A stretch of 64,000 nucleotides of DNA, taken from Adiantum capillus-veneris. Lineage: Eukaryota > Streptophyta > Polypodiopsida > Polypodiales > Pteridaceae. This document shows, piece after piece, positions 9,605 through 20,787 of this stretch. The position numbers and the translations under genes are program-made. Positions within the stretch are counted from its first letter, which is position 1; every line of letters begins with the position of its first letter. Where the stretch lies: contig CM043965.1 in the NCBI GenBank assembly GCA_014529385.2, positions 63,926,933 through 63,990,932 of the forward strand, written 5' to 3'. Under the pieces are notes generated by a model, which was not told the origin of the DNA, did not search any database, and saw only the letters and a program-made list of their open reading frames with translations.

Positions 9605-10640
9605 AAAGAGACCTAAACTAGGGAAAAACACGAGTGTCTTGTGAAGTTATCCTTTAACTTCCATCGGGATCTCCTAGAGTAAAAACTTTTGTTTTAAAAC
9701 TGCATAGCTTAAGATTGTCATCTTTTGCTGTGTAGAGGTAGCTTGGAAGTAATCATTCTTGCTGAGTACCTTTAGGATTGTAGGTTTGTAGAATTAGATT
9801 AGGATTTTGAGAATGATTGACATATTAGACAAGTCTTAAGATCAAGGCTCAGAAAATAATAAAAAACAAGAAAACGAGTGTTTGTGGACACTTTCCACAA
9901 TTCCATTGCAGTAGAACCTAGGAGTAGGGTAAGTAGAATCCGAGGTGGGTTTCTGAACATTGCTCTCTCCAAAAGAATCAATTGTGAGTTGTTATGTGAA
10001 GTTGCAGAATTTCAGGTCTACGGCTAGAAATAGCACCAAAAGACTGCCAACCACTCAATCCGACTGGAGAGTATGCTTTAAAAGTTGTATGGACCAGTGG
10101 GTAAGCTCAAGGACACATTGATGTGAAAATTTTAAGAGTTTGCAAAAACTTAGATTATTTACTTTTCCTTGACAATTTATGCCAAATTAAGTTTTGACTT
10201 GATTTATAGGCTTAAAATAGCTCATGAGAAAACTCTCTAGTGAAAAAGTTAAAAAAAGTGTTCATTTTAGGTTTAAAGTAAATAATCGCCATTATTTACT
10301 TTCAGATCAAAACTGACCAAGGTTGATACCAGAGACTCTATGCATGTGTACAAACAACTTTTGTAAAGGACCATAGAATTTGGATCACCAAATTGACCAA
10401 AAACTGGGTAAAAACTAAAGTCTGTACTGCCTTTTGAGAACTTGAGTGCAAATTGGGCAATTTTTTTCTCAAACTCAATGAAACCTGATTCATAAATCTT
10501 AGTTCCATCCTATTAAAAAATGTAGTCTCACAAACACCTAAGGTTAAAACACATAATCTATTCAAGCTTTGGTATGTATGGCAATCCCTCTTTTGTGAAT
10601 CAATATTCCTGTACATGTGAATGTTCAAAATGTTATGATG
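9605..10640 (+). mobile_element. Untranslated leader of the gypsy family, plus orientation
   Basis: This is non-coding sequence after the primer-binding site. About 310 bp in, a GGAGTAGGGTAAGTAGAA block is also found in element 2 at the matching distance (about 52.42 kb, minus). A hairpin with perfect 12-bp arms (AAAGTAAATAAT / ATTATTTACTTT, 4-nt loop) lies near 10280. Short minus-strand frames inside show no known domain. The leader runs into the GA array. Confidence 0.6.
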
Positions 10641-10649
10641 AAGATCAAT

Positions 10650-10842
10650 GGAGAGAGAGGTAGAGTGAGAGTGTGTTCGTAGAGAGAGAGAGAGAGAGTG
10701 AGGGAGGGAGATGGGTAGAGTGAGAGAGATAGGGAGAGGGTGTGTATAGCAAGAGAGAGTGAGTGTAGAGAGAGAGCAAGTAGAAAAAGATTCAGTGAGT
10801 GTAGACTATAGAGAGAGAGTGAGAGATAGGGAGAGGGTGTGT

Positions 10843-10913
<71 letters not shown>

Positions 10914-11223
10914 GAGGGAGAGGGAGAGAGGGGGGATAGAGTGAGTCTAGAGAGAGAGAGTGAGATAGGGAGAGGGTGTATGTAGAGAGAAAGAGAGTGT
11001 GAGATAGGGAGAGGGTGTGTATAGCACGAGAGAGTGAGTGTAGAGAGAGAGCAAGTAGAAAGAGAGTGAGTGAGTGTAGACTGTAGAGAGAGAGTGAAGA
11101 TAGGGAGAGAGGGGGGGGTAGAGTGAGAGAGATAGGGAGAGGGTGTGTATAGCGAGAGAGAGAGTGAGTGTAGAGAGAGAGCAAGTAGAAAGAGAGTCAG
11201 TGAGTGTAGACTGTAGAGAGAGG

Positions 11224-11286
<63 letters not shown>
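10650..11286. repeat. GA-rich complex array with higher-order units
   Basis: Pure (AG) runs occupy 10845-10911 and 11233-11286. Between and beside them a longer phrase recurs three times, at about 10731, 11005 and 11135: GGGAGAGGGTGTGTATAGC, then AGTGAGTGTAGAGAGAGAG, then GCAAGTAGAAA and GTGAGTGTAGACT. The array is therefore not a simple dinucleotide repeat; whole segments of about 95-130 bp have been copied. The open frames here are artefacts of repeat composition. Confidence 0.9.
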
Positions 11287-11289
<3 letters not shown>

Positions 11290-12099
11290 TAAGAAGAAGA
11301 AGAGGTTACAAAGTGCTAATGGAAGAGGTTCCAAGAAAATGAGGGAGTAAGAGAGTGAGAGAGAGAATCGTTTTTGGAATTTGCTTGCCCAATTACAAGA
11401 AAGAACTCATGTTCACCAAAAAATATCCTCCCACTAGAGTCATAACCTTATGTATTTACCTATTAGTTCATATTCATAACTGCTTGTTGCAACTAACATC
11501 CAAGTGGTTTTGATTGATTCTAGTATTACATGCTTTTACCTTTCTTGTGTACTATGTGAGAGGTGACCTCACCAAGGAAGAGAATACAAAGCTACAATGT
11601 CATGCAACATGAAGCTCCAATGAACCCTCAATGTGAGACTCTGATGAATATAGTGATGGCCATCCTCAAACAAAGGTTGTCATTGCACTTGTAGCTGTCT
11701 TGGTAAGTCAAATTGTCAATTTTTCCATTGTTCATAGTTGCACTTAGTACAAGAAGCTTATGATTTTTCTTAAAAAGACCAAGAATGTAATTATTGTCAG
11801 AGAGACAAGCATGTGTTTTCTAATTCAAGTTGAAATATTTTATTGGTTTAAGGAAGTTATTGGAAGTTATCCCTTGAAAAGGGAGGAAAAGGAAGTTATG
11901 GATAGGGCATCTCATTGCCAAATGGAACTCTTCACTAGCAGAGAACAATTTATGGTAGCAGCTCTTCTATCTCATGGTGAGCAAGTTAAAAAGATCAGAC
12001 TGTTTTCATTAGACTTGCTTTATAAAAATTAATTGGTTGATGTTTGAAGCACTTTATGAATTAAAGTGCAACTAAAATCTATAAAGGAACCGTGGATGT
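11287..12099. other. No recognisable gene
   Basis: This is mixed AT-rich sequence. A 90-residue plus-strand frame at 11760-12032 has no recognisable motif and no supporting signals, so I do not call it a gene. Confidence 0.5.
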
Positions 12100-12580
12100 A
12101 TATGTGAAAGAGTGTCGTAGTAATAAGAAAAAAAGAGAAATGGGTGAGTGTGGTGTGGAAAGTGGAAGATTAGTATCCAGTTGAAACTATGTCTATGGAC
12201 GCGTGGATCAGATGACTTGGTACTTTCAGAAGTCTAGCTGCTAGTTAAGGATAAGTCTTTTACCATATGTAAGAGTTTTATTGATGATGGTGATCGTGCC
12301 TCTCAAACATGGGAAAAAAGGCATCATTTATAAATCCTAGGTATGTTGAGAATTGTTCTAGTGAAATAGGGTTTAACTCTATTCATAACCTAGCTTGTGG
12401 TATAGGACCCTCACATCCACAATGGTGAAGGGTAGAGACCTCGACTCTCACGTCTATTTCTTGTATCCTTACTTCTTTGAACTAAAGTAAGGTGCATCAA
12501 TGGATCTTAAGAATAAAGGAAGACCAACGATCAAGTTTCTTGAGTCTCTAGGTTGGAGACCTTTCAATTGGTATCAAAGC
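12100..12580 (+). mobile_element. Probable LTR end with tRNA-Met-type primer-binding site
   Basis: TGGTATCAAAGC at 12569-12580 differs by one base from the initiator tRNA-Met primer-binding site TGGTATCAGAGC. It follows a terminus ending TTTCA at 12566. A TATA-like TTTATAAATC lies about 240 bp upstream, near 12325. The left limit (about 12100) is a guess. No coding remains of the matching element follow, so it is a fragment or solo remnant. Confidence 0.5.
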
Positions 12581-13654
12581 TGCAGGTCAAAAGTTGGAAT
12601 TCTCACCATTTTTCACTCTTCACAAATTGAATGCATAACTTTATAGATTGATATGGTTATCCCTTCTCTTTTTTGTAGCACAAATTTATGCTGAGAAATT
12701 GTTTAACCATCTTTCAAATAATGTACCAAACTGCTCACCAATCACGAAGTTTCAACATTTGATAGAAAGTGTTTATCATTCTTGATAGTATTTATGCACC
12801 CCATATTAATTTTGACCCACCTAACCACTTGGATGTATACAAGTCATTGGTGTCGTGGCTCAATTGTTGCCATCTAAGTGTGTCACATTCAACACGTAGA
12901 AGAATGAAGTGGGCTGAAGACTGATGGCTAGTTCTCCTCCAATTTTAAAGATCCCCTTCAACCAACATGGCCCCTAGTGGAGGCACAATCCTTAATTGAT
13001 GGTTTTATGATAAAGTAAAAACCATAACCTCCACAAATCAAGTTGTTATCTGCAACTAAATTTGATTGAAATTCAAGGAAAGGATTCAAGCTGGCTACCT
13101 TGAACTTCCTCCCATGTATCATTTTGTATACATAATCTGATCCATTATACTACTATGACATGCCAGCTACCTTGAATTACATCTATGGTTAAAATTGTTG
13201 TTTTTTCTCATGAAAAATCATTGTAAGCCCAACTAATCATATTAAAAATAAAAAATTTCTGATGTTTTTTATACTTCATGCCTTTTTTATGGTTATATAA
13301 GTTTTGACACCTGTAGCTTCAAAAGATGAAACTTAAAACTTATTTTGAATTGTTGGACTACTTAAATCGTGATTAAGTTTTTAATTTATTGGACAAGTCC
13401 TTTGAAAACACCTTAGTTATCCAAGTTGATCATCATGAATTCTTAATAAAATTAACTTGAATAATCATTGATGTTTATTATAATAGGTTAATATACACCT
13501 ATATGCTCAAAGAAAATGGAAATGGCCTATTAACTTTAAGAGTAGTGGAAATTAGAGAAGTAATTTTATGAAATTACTTTGTGAGCACAAGCGGGTGAAC
13601 TTATTGATGGTAGCAACATAAACATAGCATTTAGTTAACTTGGCATGAACAATA
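12581..13654. other. No recognisable gene; decayed retroelement interior at most
   Basis: The sequence is AT-rich with stops in all frames. Its position after a primer-binding site suggests former retrotransposon interior, but I could place no domain. Confidence 0.4.
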
Positions 13655-14230
13655 CTTTTGCAAGAGAGAGAGAGTTTAGAGAACATGACAACAATTGAGA
13701 ACCGGATTTATGTGGAGCATGTCCCCCCTCCAATAGGCATTTGTATTATTGTTTCTCCCATCAAGAGAGACTTGTTACAATATAATCTTTGTGTTCCTTG
13801 TGACCTAGGTGATGCAATGAAGATGGAAAGCTTCATGCATCACGAGCATAACATAAACTTTGTCAAAAGAATTAACTATCCCAAGACTCAATCCCAAGAC
13901 CTCAAACACCTTTGAAGGTGGACAAAGCTAGCAGGGAATGAGGGTAGGGAAGAGGAAAAAGAAACATTTCATAGGAGAAAGAATTAGTTCCTCACGTATG
14001 ATCACTCTTCTTGCTAGAATACATAATAGCATAGTAATGAATATGGAGAAGATGAAAAGCTTAAGCATTGAGGCATGGCTCTTGGTTGGATTTGCATTCC
14101 ATAGCCAGAGTGTTGGTGTAGGTTCTCAACTTCTCTACCTGCTTGGATAAGGAGAGGGAGCTCTTGCACTTTCCACAATACACAATGAGAGAGTGTGTGA
14201 GTGTGTGTGGGAGTGTATACCCCTCAAGAA
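13655..14230. repeat. Dispersed LTR-type repeat, copy 1
   Basis: It shares ordered blocks with 15.69-16.21 kb, such as ACAACAATTGAG, a TTTGTATTAT run, TTACAATAYAATCTT and CTCAAGAACC-like ends. It also shares blocks with 34.7-35.0 kb (reading TCACTC...TAGCATA, GGATTTG, GTGTTGGTGTAGG). Because copy 2 adjoins the Tat-lineage LTR at 16.47 kb, this family is probably a segment of that kind of long LTR. An 85-residue frame inside is not a credible gene. Confidence 0.6.
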
Positions 14231-15090
14231 ACCCCCTAGCTTTCTTTGGTCGACCCCCCCTTGTAGCTCATGCTTGGAGCTCATTGGGACCCCTCTTAGC
14301 GTAGCCAATCACAAGCAAGGTCATATCAAGCAATAAGGGTAGCCTTGGGACAAGTGTCCCCTTTCCCCTTTGAGAGATAGGACTTGATAAATGCTAAAAC
14401 AATTAATTAAATCTACAAAATTATCATTGGATCCCTTGGAAGGCCAACCAATAGGCTTTAGGCACACCATGAGGGTAACCTAGATAGGGGATTGACATGT
14501 GTCCTACTTGCCTCTTGGGCAAGGGGTGCCCTTTGGGAGAGAGAGTGGTCAAGAAACCACCCCCTCTTATTGCATGGATTGCCCCCTCCTTGTAGGGATT
14601 TGTTTTGACTTTTGTGACACCTCAAGCCCCTCAACGTTGGGCCCAGTTCTCACCACAAGATTGGTCCTTAAGCCCCTCAAGCTTGGGCTGGGTTCCCACC
14701 TCAAGTATAGCCCTAGAATCTCAATCATGACAAGCACCTCAAGCATCTCAATCATCAAGCACTTCAAGCATATCAAGCATCTCAGTCATCAGGCATGACA
14801 AGCACCTCAAGCTTCGGCGGGGTTCCCACCTCAAGCACAGTCCTAGCTTAACCTAAGATCAAAGGACTTTCAACACTAACTATTGGAGGTCTTCAATGAA
14901 GTTAACCCTAAGGTATTTAAGGTCCATTGGTTAGCCTTGCTCTTTGACACACCATCTCTCATTTGGGCCCCTTTACCATTGGCCCCATGTTGAGATAGAT
15001 CTATAAGCACATGTTTATATCCTAACCCTTGTTCCCGTTTATTCTCCCACATTAAATGATCAGTTTAATATGAGAAAATCATTTGGGTTG
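14231..15090. repeat. LTR-like debris with CTCAAGCAC short repeats
   Basis: Repeats of CTCAAGC(A/C)(C/T) fill 14612-14850, with two longer phrases (CCCCTCAASSTTGGGC and GGGTTCCCACCTCAAGYA) repeated. Frames through it are repeat-driven. The rest is non-coding sequence similar in style to plant LTRs, with runs such as GGGGTGCCC and TTTGGGAG. Confidence 0.45.
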
Positions 15091-15679
15091 GTTAGACGTT
15101 AGATTTTATGACAAAAACCCTCAAAACAATGCCATATACAAAAAAAGAAGTTGTTGCTCAAACAAATGCAACTAAGAGAGAGGGTGATGGTACTGAGAAG
15201 GAAACAAAAGTTTTGATTAAAGCTATGGATGATTACTTCTATATTGCAAGGAGCACACCTGCAAACCAAGCAATGCTGGAGTTGTTTCATCTCCGAGAGT
15301 TAGAGGGGAATTAAACAAGCAATGAAGGAGAGATACCTACCTCCTTCCCATGAGGCAATAAAGATGAGTAAGTTCTTTAGCGTGAAATAATATAGCTTTT
15401 CCTTGAAAGAATACTACTCAATGTTTGTAAAGGCTAGACATTACACACTACATTACCAATTACCATAGAGCACTAGGTGGCTTTCTTTTGTCAAGGCGTG
15501 AGAGAACCAATTAGTTCATTACTTGTGATAGAATTAGGCTAGTTTCATGTAGAACAAATATTTTAATAAGAGAGTGTTTTATTAAGGAAATTCCTTAGGA
15601 TAAAATAGAATGTGCTTGGTTGGAGTCTATAACAAGAAACAAAATAACTTGATAGCTTGGCATACAAAATAACTTGAAA
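15091..15679. other. Small plus-strand frame of unknown nature, then no gene
   Basis: A frame from an ATG at 15108 to 15314 encodes 68 residues, Lys/Thr/Glu-rich at first, then NQAMLELFHLRELEGN. It could be the start of a retroelement open frame, since it follows LTR-like sequence, but nothing identifies it. The remainder to 15679 shows no coding signal. Confidence 0.25.
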
Positions 15680-16464
15680 AAGAAAGAGAGATTAAGATCG
15701 ACAACAATTGAGGATCCGATTAACTTGAAGATGATCCTCCCTCCAAAATGATTTTGTATTATAAGTTCTCCAATTGAGAGAGAGTTATTTACAATACAAT
15801 CTTCGTGTTCTTAAAATCCCAATTTATGCCACAAATATGGAAAGCTTCATGCACCAAAATTACACTTGGTAGGGCCTCAATCCCAAGACCTCAAACACCT
15901 TCAAAGGTGGAGAGAGCTAGCAAGGAGTGAGGAAAGAGAAGAATAATAAGAAGTATTCTTACAATGAAGAAGTACTCTTCTCACCTTAGTTCACTCATAA
16001 AGCATATTATAGCATAGGAATGGAGATGTAGAAGTAGATGAGAATGCTTGTAAGCTTGGCACTTACTTGGATTTGCATGCTATGGTCAAGTGTGGTTGGT
16101 GCATGCTTCTCCACTTCTCTTAGGCTTGAGAAGGAGTCTTTACATTGTTAGGATGAACTTTCTTGAGGTTAAAGGGAGAGAGAGACCCATCCGTGCCCCC
16201 CTTCTTGGCATCCTTCAAGACTATTGGACCTTAATGTGGGCTAGCCAATGAATGACACACTTCATTTCAAGAGAGAGGGTTAGCATTGTGGTAAGTATCC
16301 TTCATTCCCTCTTTGAGAAGAGAGCCTAATTCTTTAGTTAAATAAAGCTAAATTCTCATTGGTTCTCAAGGTAGGCTATCCAATGAGATTCAATCTATCT
16401 CATGGAGTGCTCAATCTTGATTGGTCCCCCTGGTAGACTACCCAATAGGATCAAAGCTTTCTCA
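15680..16464 (-). mobile_element. Terminal part of the Tat-lineage LTR next to the tandem array
   Basis: Similar to the dispersed copies at 13.66 and 34.7 kb, and continuous with array unit A. At 16.34-16.60 kb four degenerate units of about 61 bp (ATTCTCATTGGTTCTCAAG ... CTATCCAATGAG) span the array boundary at 16465. So the LTR of unit A extends beyond that boundary, whereas in units B and C the same point is fused to RT sequence. This is best read as the 3' end of the original 3' LTR. Confidence 0.5.
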
Positions 16465-16600
16465 TGAAAAACTATATTATTATTGTTCTCTTTGTGGGCT
16501 ATTTGATGAGATTTAAGCTTGTTCAAGAAATTCTTAATTCTCATTGGTTCTTCAAGATGGCCATCCAATGTGAGTCATGCTAGCTTTGGGGCAACATAGC
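16335..16600. repeat. About 61-bp degenerate tandem repeat, 4 units
   Basis: Each unit carries an (A/T)ATTCTCATTGGTTCTC-like half followed by (C/T)TATCCAATGAGATT-like sequence. The inverted halves ATTGG and CCAAT occur in each unit, so single units could fold. Only the last two units recur in array copies B and C. Confidence 0.6.
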
Positions 16601-18546
16601 TATGTGCTCGACATTGAGGCAGTCTGGGGCGGGCAACAAGAAGAGAGGCCTCTAGATACCCTTCAAGGCTCCGGTGCTGCTCAATTGGGGCTGGGGCAAG
16701 CACAATCAAAGACAACAACAACCCACATCCAGAAACCAAACAAGAAAAGGGGCACCACCTAGTTGTAGATGCGAACTAGGGCGCACACGATATCCCTTGC
16801 ACTCAAACACACAAAGGGAGGGGAATGCAAGATAGCCACACACACCAAACACAAACATTCACCACACCAGAGAGAGGTAAAGAGCACAAATCAACTTGAG
16901 CAACTTAGTCTTAGCCTTAAAGACTAGATGCACACAAAGCTTGGTGAGAAACAGAGAGACAACACAAAACATGACCTTGTTGCCAATACACAAATTGTCT
17001 TAGGGTCATGGGAGCCCTCTCACCGAGCACCCTCTTACAATTGACTTTTTAGGAAAACAATTCAACAAGCCCTCAAACCACCAAGCATAAAATGGCACAA
17101 CAGACTTTAAGGACAATATACCTTCAACCACCTGATGAGCCAACTTATCAAGTCAATTTGGCGAGAAGAGTCGTAATTGTTGCACACAATTGCACCCAAA
17201 ACTATAAATCTTATTTATGCACAAGAGTAGGCTACAAGTGTGATGAAGAGTATGGTATCACTCCACTCCTCTAGATGGCATAACTAACTTCAAGCTTCTC
17301 CATGCACCTATGTGTAGTGATGGAATAGAGCACTCACAATGCACACACTCTACACAACTAGGCTTGAAGAGTGGTGTGTTATGTGTGGAGAATGGTGTGG
17401 TGTAGTGTGATCATGTGATGATTTACAAGGGAGAGAAGGGCTCTATTTATAGGTTTTAGAAGCCCCGATTAGGATTAGACCTAATCAAGTTTATTTGAAG
17501 AAATCAAAGATTATGCATATTTTTATCTTTTAAATGAGAGTGGGTCTCTCTTATCCTTTGAGTCACATGGATGTGGGCTCAAGGGAAGAGAATTATTGAG
17601 CATGAAAGGAGAGAGGATTGAGTGAATAATTTGGGAGTGCACACTCTATAGATAGTGGAGGGTGTAATTTTACAATAAGTTTAGTAATAATCACTACAAA
17701 ATATTTACAAAATCATTCACCAAATGATGAGATCTATGATGAGAAAAGTTAGAGAAGGGATAAGCTTGTAAAGAGAGGTTGAAGCTTTGGACAAGTTGAC
17801 ATTCACCTCTTTACAACACCGGTAGAAGAAGCGGTCAGCATGGCGAAGTTGGGCGTGTTGATGAAGCTATGTTATCTTGAAACCTTGGATAATTCATGAT
17901 AAAAGCCTTCATTTGTAGAGGTTAACCTTGGGTTTTTGCTGATTTTTTTGGATTCCTTTAGAAAGTTGAAGAGGATATGGTAATATGGACATATATGTAG
18001 AGAGAAAGGGAAGCGCATAGGGGTGTAGAAATGGAGGATGAAGGCTATGGAGGTGTGAGAGAAGTGGCAATGGTGAAGAGGATGAAATAGGACATGGGAG
18101 TTACAGTTTTGGGAGTGGGAAGGAGAGGGAGATGTGTGTAAGAGTGAGTAGGTGTGTGGAAGGGTGAGAGAACATAGGAAGATTTTTTGGTGTATGAGGT
18201 GGCAGTTTTGAAGTCGGCCATAAATTTCATGTAAAATCTCCTTGACCTTAAAATTTCTGAAAAAATTATGAAAAATACTTCAGCTCACGAGCTACATTTT
18301 CTCTTTTGGACACATCCTCAAATTCGGATCAAAAGAAGGTGTCATAATTCGAGCAAAAACCTGTCCCTGGAGCACCTTATAAGGCTTGAAGTGGGCCACT
18401 ATTTGATTCTTTTTCCTTTGTAGTCTTCCAAGTGAGCCTCCCATACATCAACCATAACCTAATATTGCCAAGGAGCTTGCACACATGTATGGTATAGGAT
18501 AAGTATCGAATATAATATATACTTGTGGGATAAAAAGATAGGCTAG
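16465..18546 (-). mobile_element. LTR region of array unit A
   Basis: About 2.1 kb from the integrase stop to the unit boundary. A minus-strand TATA box (CTATAAATAG) lies at 17452-17443. The sequence from 16465 to 16976 differs from units B and C at about a dozen positions; from 16977 on it matches both. No coding domain was seen in it; the small frames at 16577-16762, 17092-17274 and 18045-18230 occur in an untranslated region. The exact 5' edge of the LTR was not fixed. Confidence 0.7.
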
Positions 18547-19262
18547 CTAGTCATGAAAAATGGACACATTGGATCCTTCCTTGATTCCTTTTTCTTTCAC
18601 CTTTTTGTCGAGCTTGTCCTTTATTTGCATAGCCTTTCTTTTATAGCACTCATAAGCCACCTCCCATTTCCATTCTAGTTCTTCTAGGGTGAGAAGAGGA
18701 TCTTCCCATGATGCTTCTTCTCCTTGTGCCACCTTTCCATGAAGTCGCATTGTTGGAATGTTGAGCTCAATGGGTTGCAAAGCTTCTTGACCATAGACTA
18801 GGTGGAAGGGTCTGTTGCTTCCTTGTAGGTATTCCGATAGGCCTACAATTCTCCATCCAAGAAGTCATCCCATAGCTTTGTCTTGTTCTTTACCATCTTC
18901 AGGATGATTCCTGCAATGATGCCATTAGCCTTCTCTACCAAACCATTTGACTGAGGATAGTAGGGTGTGCTATGCCGATGTAGAATGTGAAGCTCATCAC
19001 AAACTTCTGTGAGCAAGCCCTTCCTAAATTGTGGATCATTATTAGAAACAATCTCCAAAGGTGTGCCAAATCTGCAACAAATGTGAGTGTACACAAACTT
19101 GCTAACTATCCTCTCATTTACTCTTGCCACACTTTGAGCTTCTACCCACCTAGTCATGTAGTCTATGGCCACCAAGATATACAATTTTCCATTTTTAGTC
19201 CTAAGCAATGGATCCATAGCATCAATGCCCCATTTTTCAAACGGAGCATTTGCAAGGACTAA
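18547..19262 (-). pseudogene. Integrase core, unit A, catalytically damaged
   Basis: The core starts after CHNC and reads PFEKWGIDAMDPL with the first Asp, then VSNNDPQF where the family has Asp at the third position (here Asn), then NGLVEKANG with the Glu. The second catalytic residue is therefore replaced. A stop at 18843-18845 cuts the core after DFLDGEL, and the C-terminal part resumes at 18780 in another frame and ends at 18547 (SNVSIFHD). The integrase is inactive by at least two lesions. Confidence 0.82.
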
Positions 19263-19510
19263 CTAACGTGGACCATGTAATAGACGCTTGTTTCCATTGA
19301 TCTGACAATTGTGGCAGCTTTTACACCAATGTTGAACATCAATGTTCTTGGCCAAACATACCCAAAAAGAAAAATCTTTTTTGCAGTGAGTTCCTATGCA
19401 AAATGACCAACACATGCTTCCTCATGCAAACCTTCAAGAATGGCTGGAATCTCCTTGGTTGTCGGTATTCTCTTGCAAGCTTGATCTTTTCCCCTTTGGT
19501 AGAGGGCACC

Positions 19511-20446
19511 TTACAAAAACAAATACAAACTCGCCTTCTGAATGAGCCTCCGCTTTTGAGCTTTTGTGAAGACCTCTGGAAACTCGCCCTCTAAAATGTA
19601 GCTCGCAATGGGAGCCAATGACTCCATCCCCTGGTACCTTGGTTGCTTTATCACTATTTCTGCCATGATGCCCTGCACTTCACTCTCAACACATGCAATT
19701 GCTTTTTGGGCAAGCAAATCAGCATCTTCATTTTGTTTCCTAGGAATATGATACAATTGTACTCCTTCAAATTGATTGAAGAGTTTACGGATGGCATGAA
19801 CCTTTTGCCTTAGCCTTTCATTCTTACAAGCACAAATACCTAGAATTTGCTCCACAATGAGAAGTGCATCCCCTTCTACCATGAGATGCCGTATATTTTG
19901 AGCAACACACATCTACAAACCATGGATTAGTATGTCGTACTCTGCTTCATTGTTGCTCGTGGAACTGGGCAAATTCACATGCTCTTTCATAACAACCTCA
20001 CCATTTGAATCAAGCAACACAAGCCCCCCCCCTGCTTTTCCTGTAGCCTTCTTAAATGCTCCATCAAAGAACAAGGTGAATGAATTAGGTAAATGCCTTG
20101 GTGTTGGTAAGGGTAGGGTTTTCACTTCAAGCACCTTGATGTCCCTTTCATACGTTCTATAGGTGAGAATCCCTACTAATTGTGCACGTACACTATCTTC
20201 TACTCTGAAAGAGTATTGGAACTCTTGCAATTCCATGATCCATTTTGAAATCCTGGGACTTAGTGTCATTTGAGATGACACCCAAGGAAACAAGTTTTCA
20301 GTGGTGATTATGATAAAGGGTTTTGGTAGGAGGAAGGATCTAACCTTTCTCACTACAAAGACATGAGAAAGCATCATAGATTCTACTTCTGTATAATCCT
20401 TTTCAAGTGCATTCATGACCCAGCTAGCAAAGTAGACAGGCCACAT
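19511..20446 (-). pseudogene. Dual RNase H (RT-linked plus archaeal-type), unit A
   Basis: The first part (20446 to about 20090) is the end of the RT-linked RNase H: PVYFASWVM, KDYTEVESMML and a WIMELQEFQY stretch. From about 20077 a second RNase H begins with FTLFFDGAFKKATGKAGGG, then NNEAEY, then after a TAG at 19913-19915 VEGDALLIVEQI and NEDADLLAQKA. These give the D, E, D, D residues. A second RNase H of this type is a hallmark of the Tat lineage of plant gypsy elements. The single in-frame stop is shared with unit B. Confidence 0.85.
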
Positions 20447-20787
20447 CCTAGTGCTATGAGGATCTTGCTACAACAATACCACACCCAATGTCTCTTTACC
20501 AACACTTGAGCTAATAAAGAATGTAAACTCCCAACGTGGAGGCATGAGCGTCGGTAGTTCCGCCAAAACCATTTTTATACAAGAAAATTACTCTTCAAGC
20601 TCATCAGACCATGCAAACTCTATATGTTGTGTCAACTTTTGGAGGGGGTGAAGTAACTCCGATGCCAAGTGAATGAAGCGTGACATGTACTTCACCTTTT
20701 GAAAAAATGAAACTACCTCCTTAAAACTCTTTGGTGATGATAGCTCAATGAAAGCTTGTGCCTTTGTTGGATCTACCTCAATGCCTT
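20447..20787 (-). pseudogene. C-terminal RT fragment at the left-hand deletion point, unit A
   Basis: On the minus strand the unit opens within RT at GIEVDPTKAQAF, then SFKEVVSFFQKVKYMSRFI and IEFAWSDE. The typical thumb and connection of gypsy RT are recognisable. There is no YxDD box, because the break lies just upstream of this point, fused to LTR sequence. Confidence 0.8.

Noticed and set aside
11760-12032. 90-residue plus-strand frame as a gene
   Set aside because: Isolated, no motif, no promoter or splice support; length is within chance for AT-rich DNA.
17092-17274. 60-residue frame repeated three times in the tandem array
   Set aside because: It repeats only because the LTR repeats; it lies in untranslated LTR sequence and lacks recognisable features.
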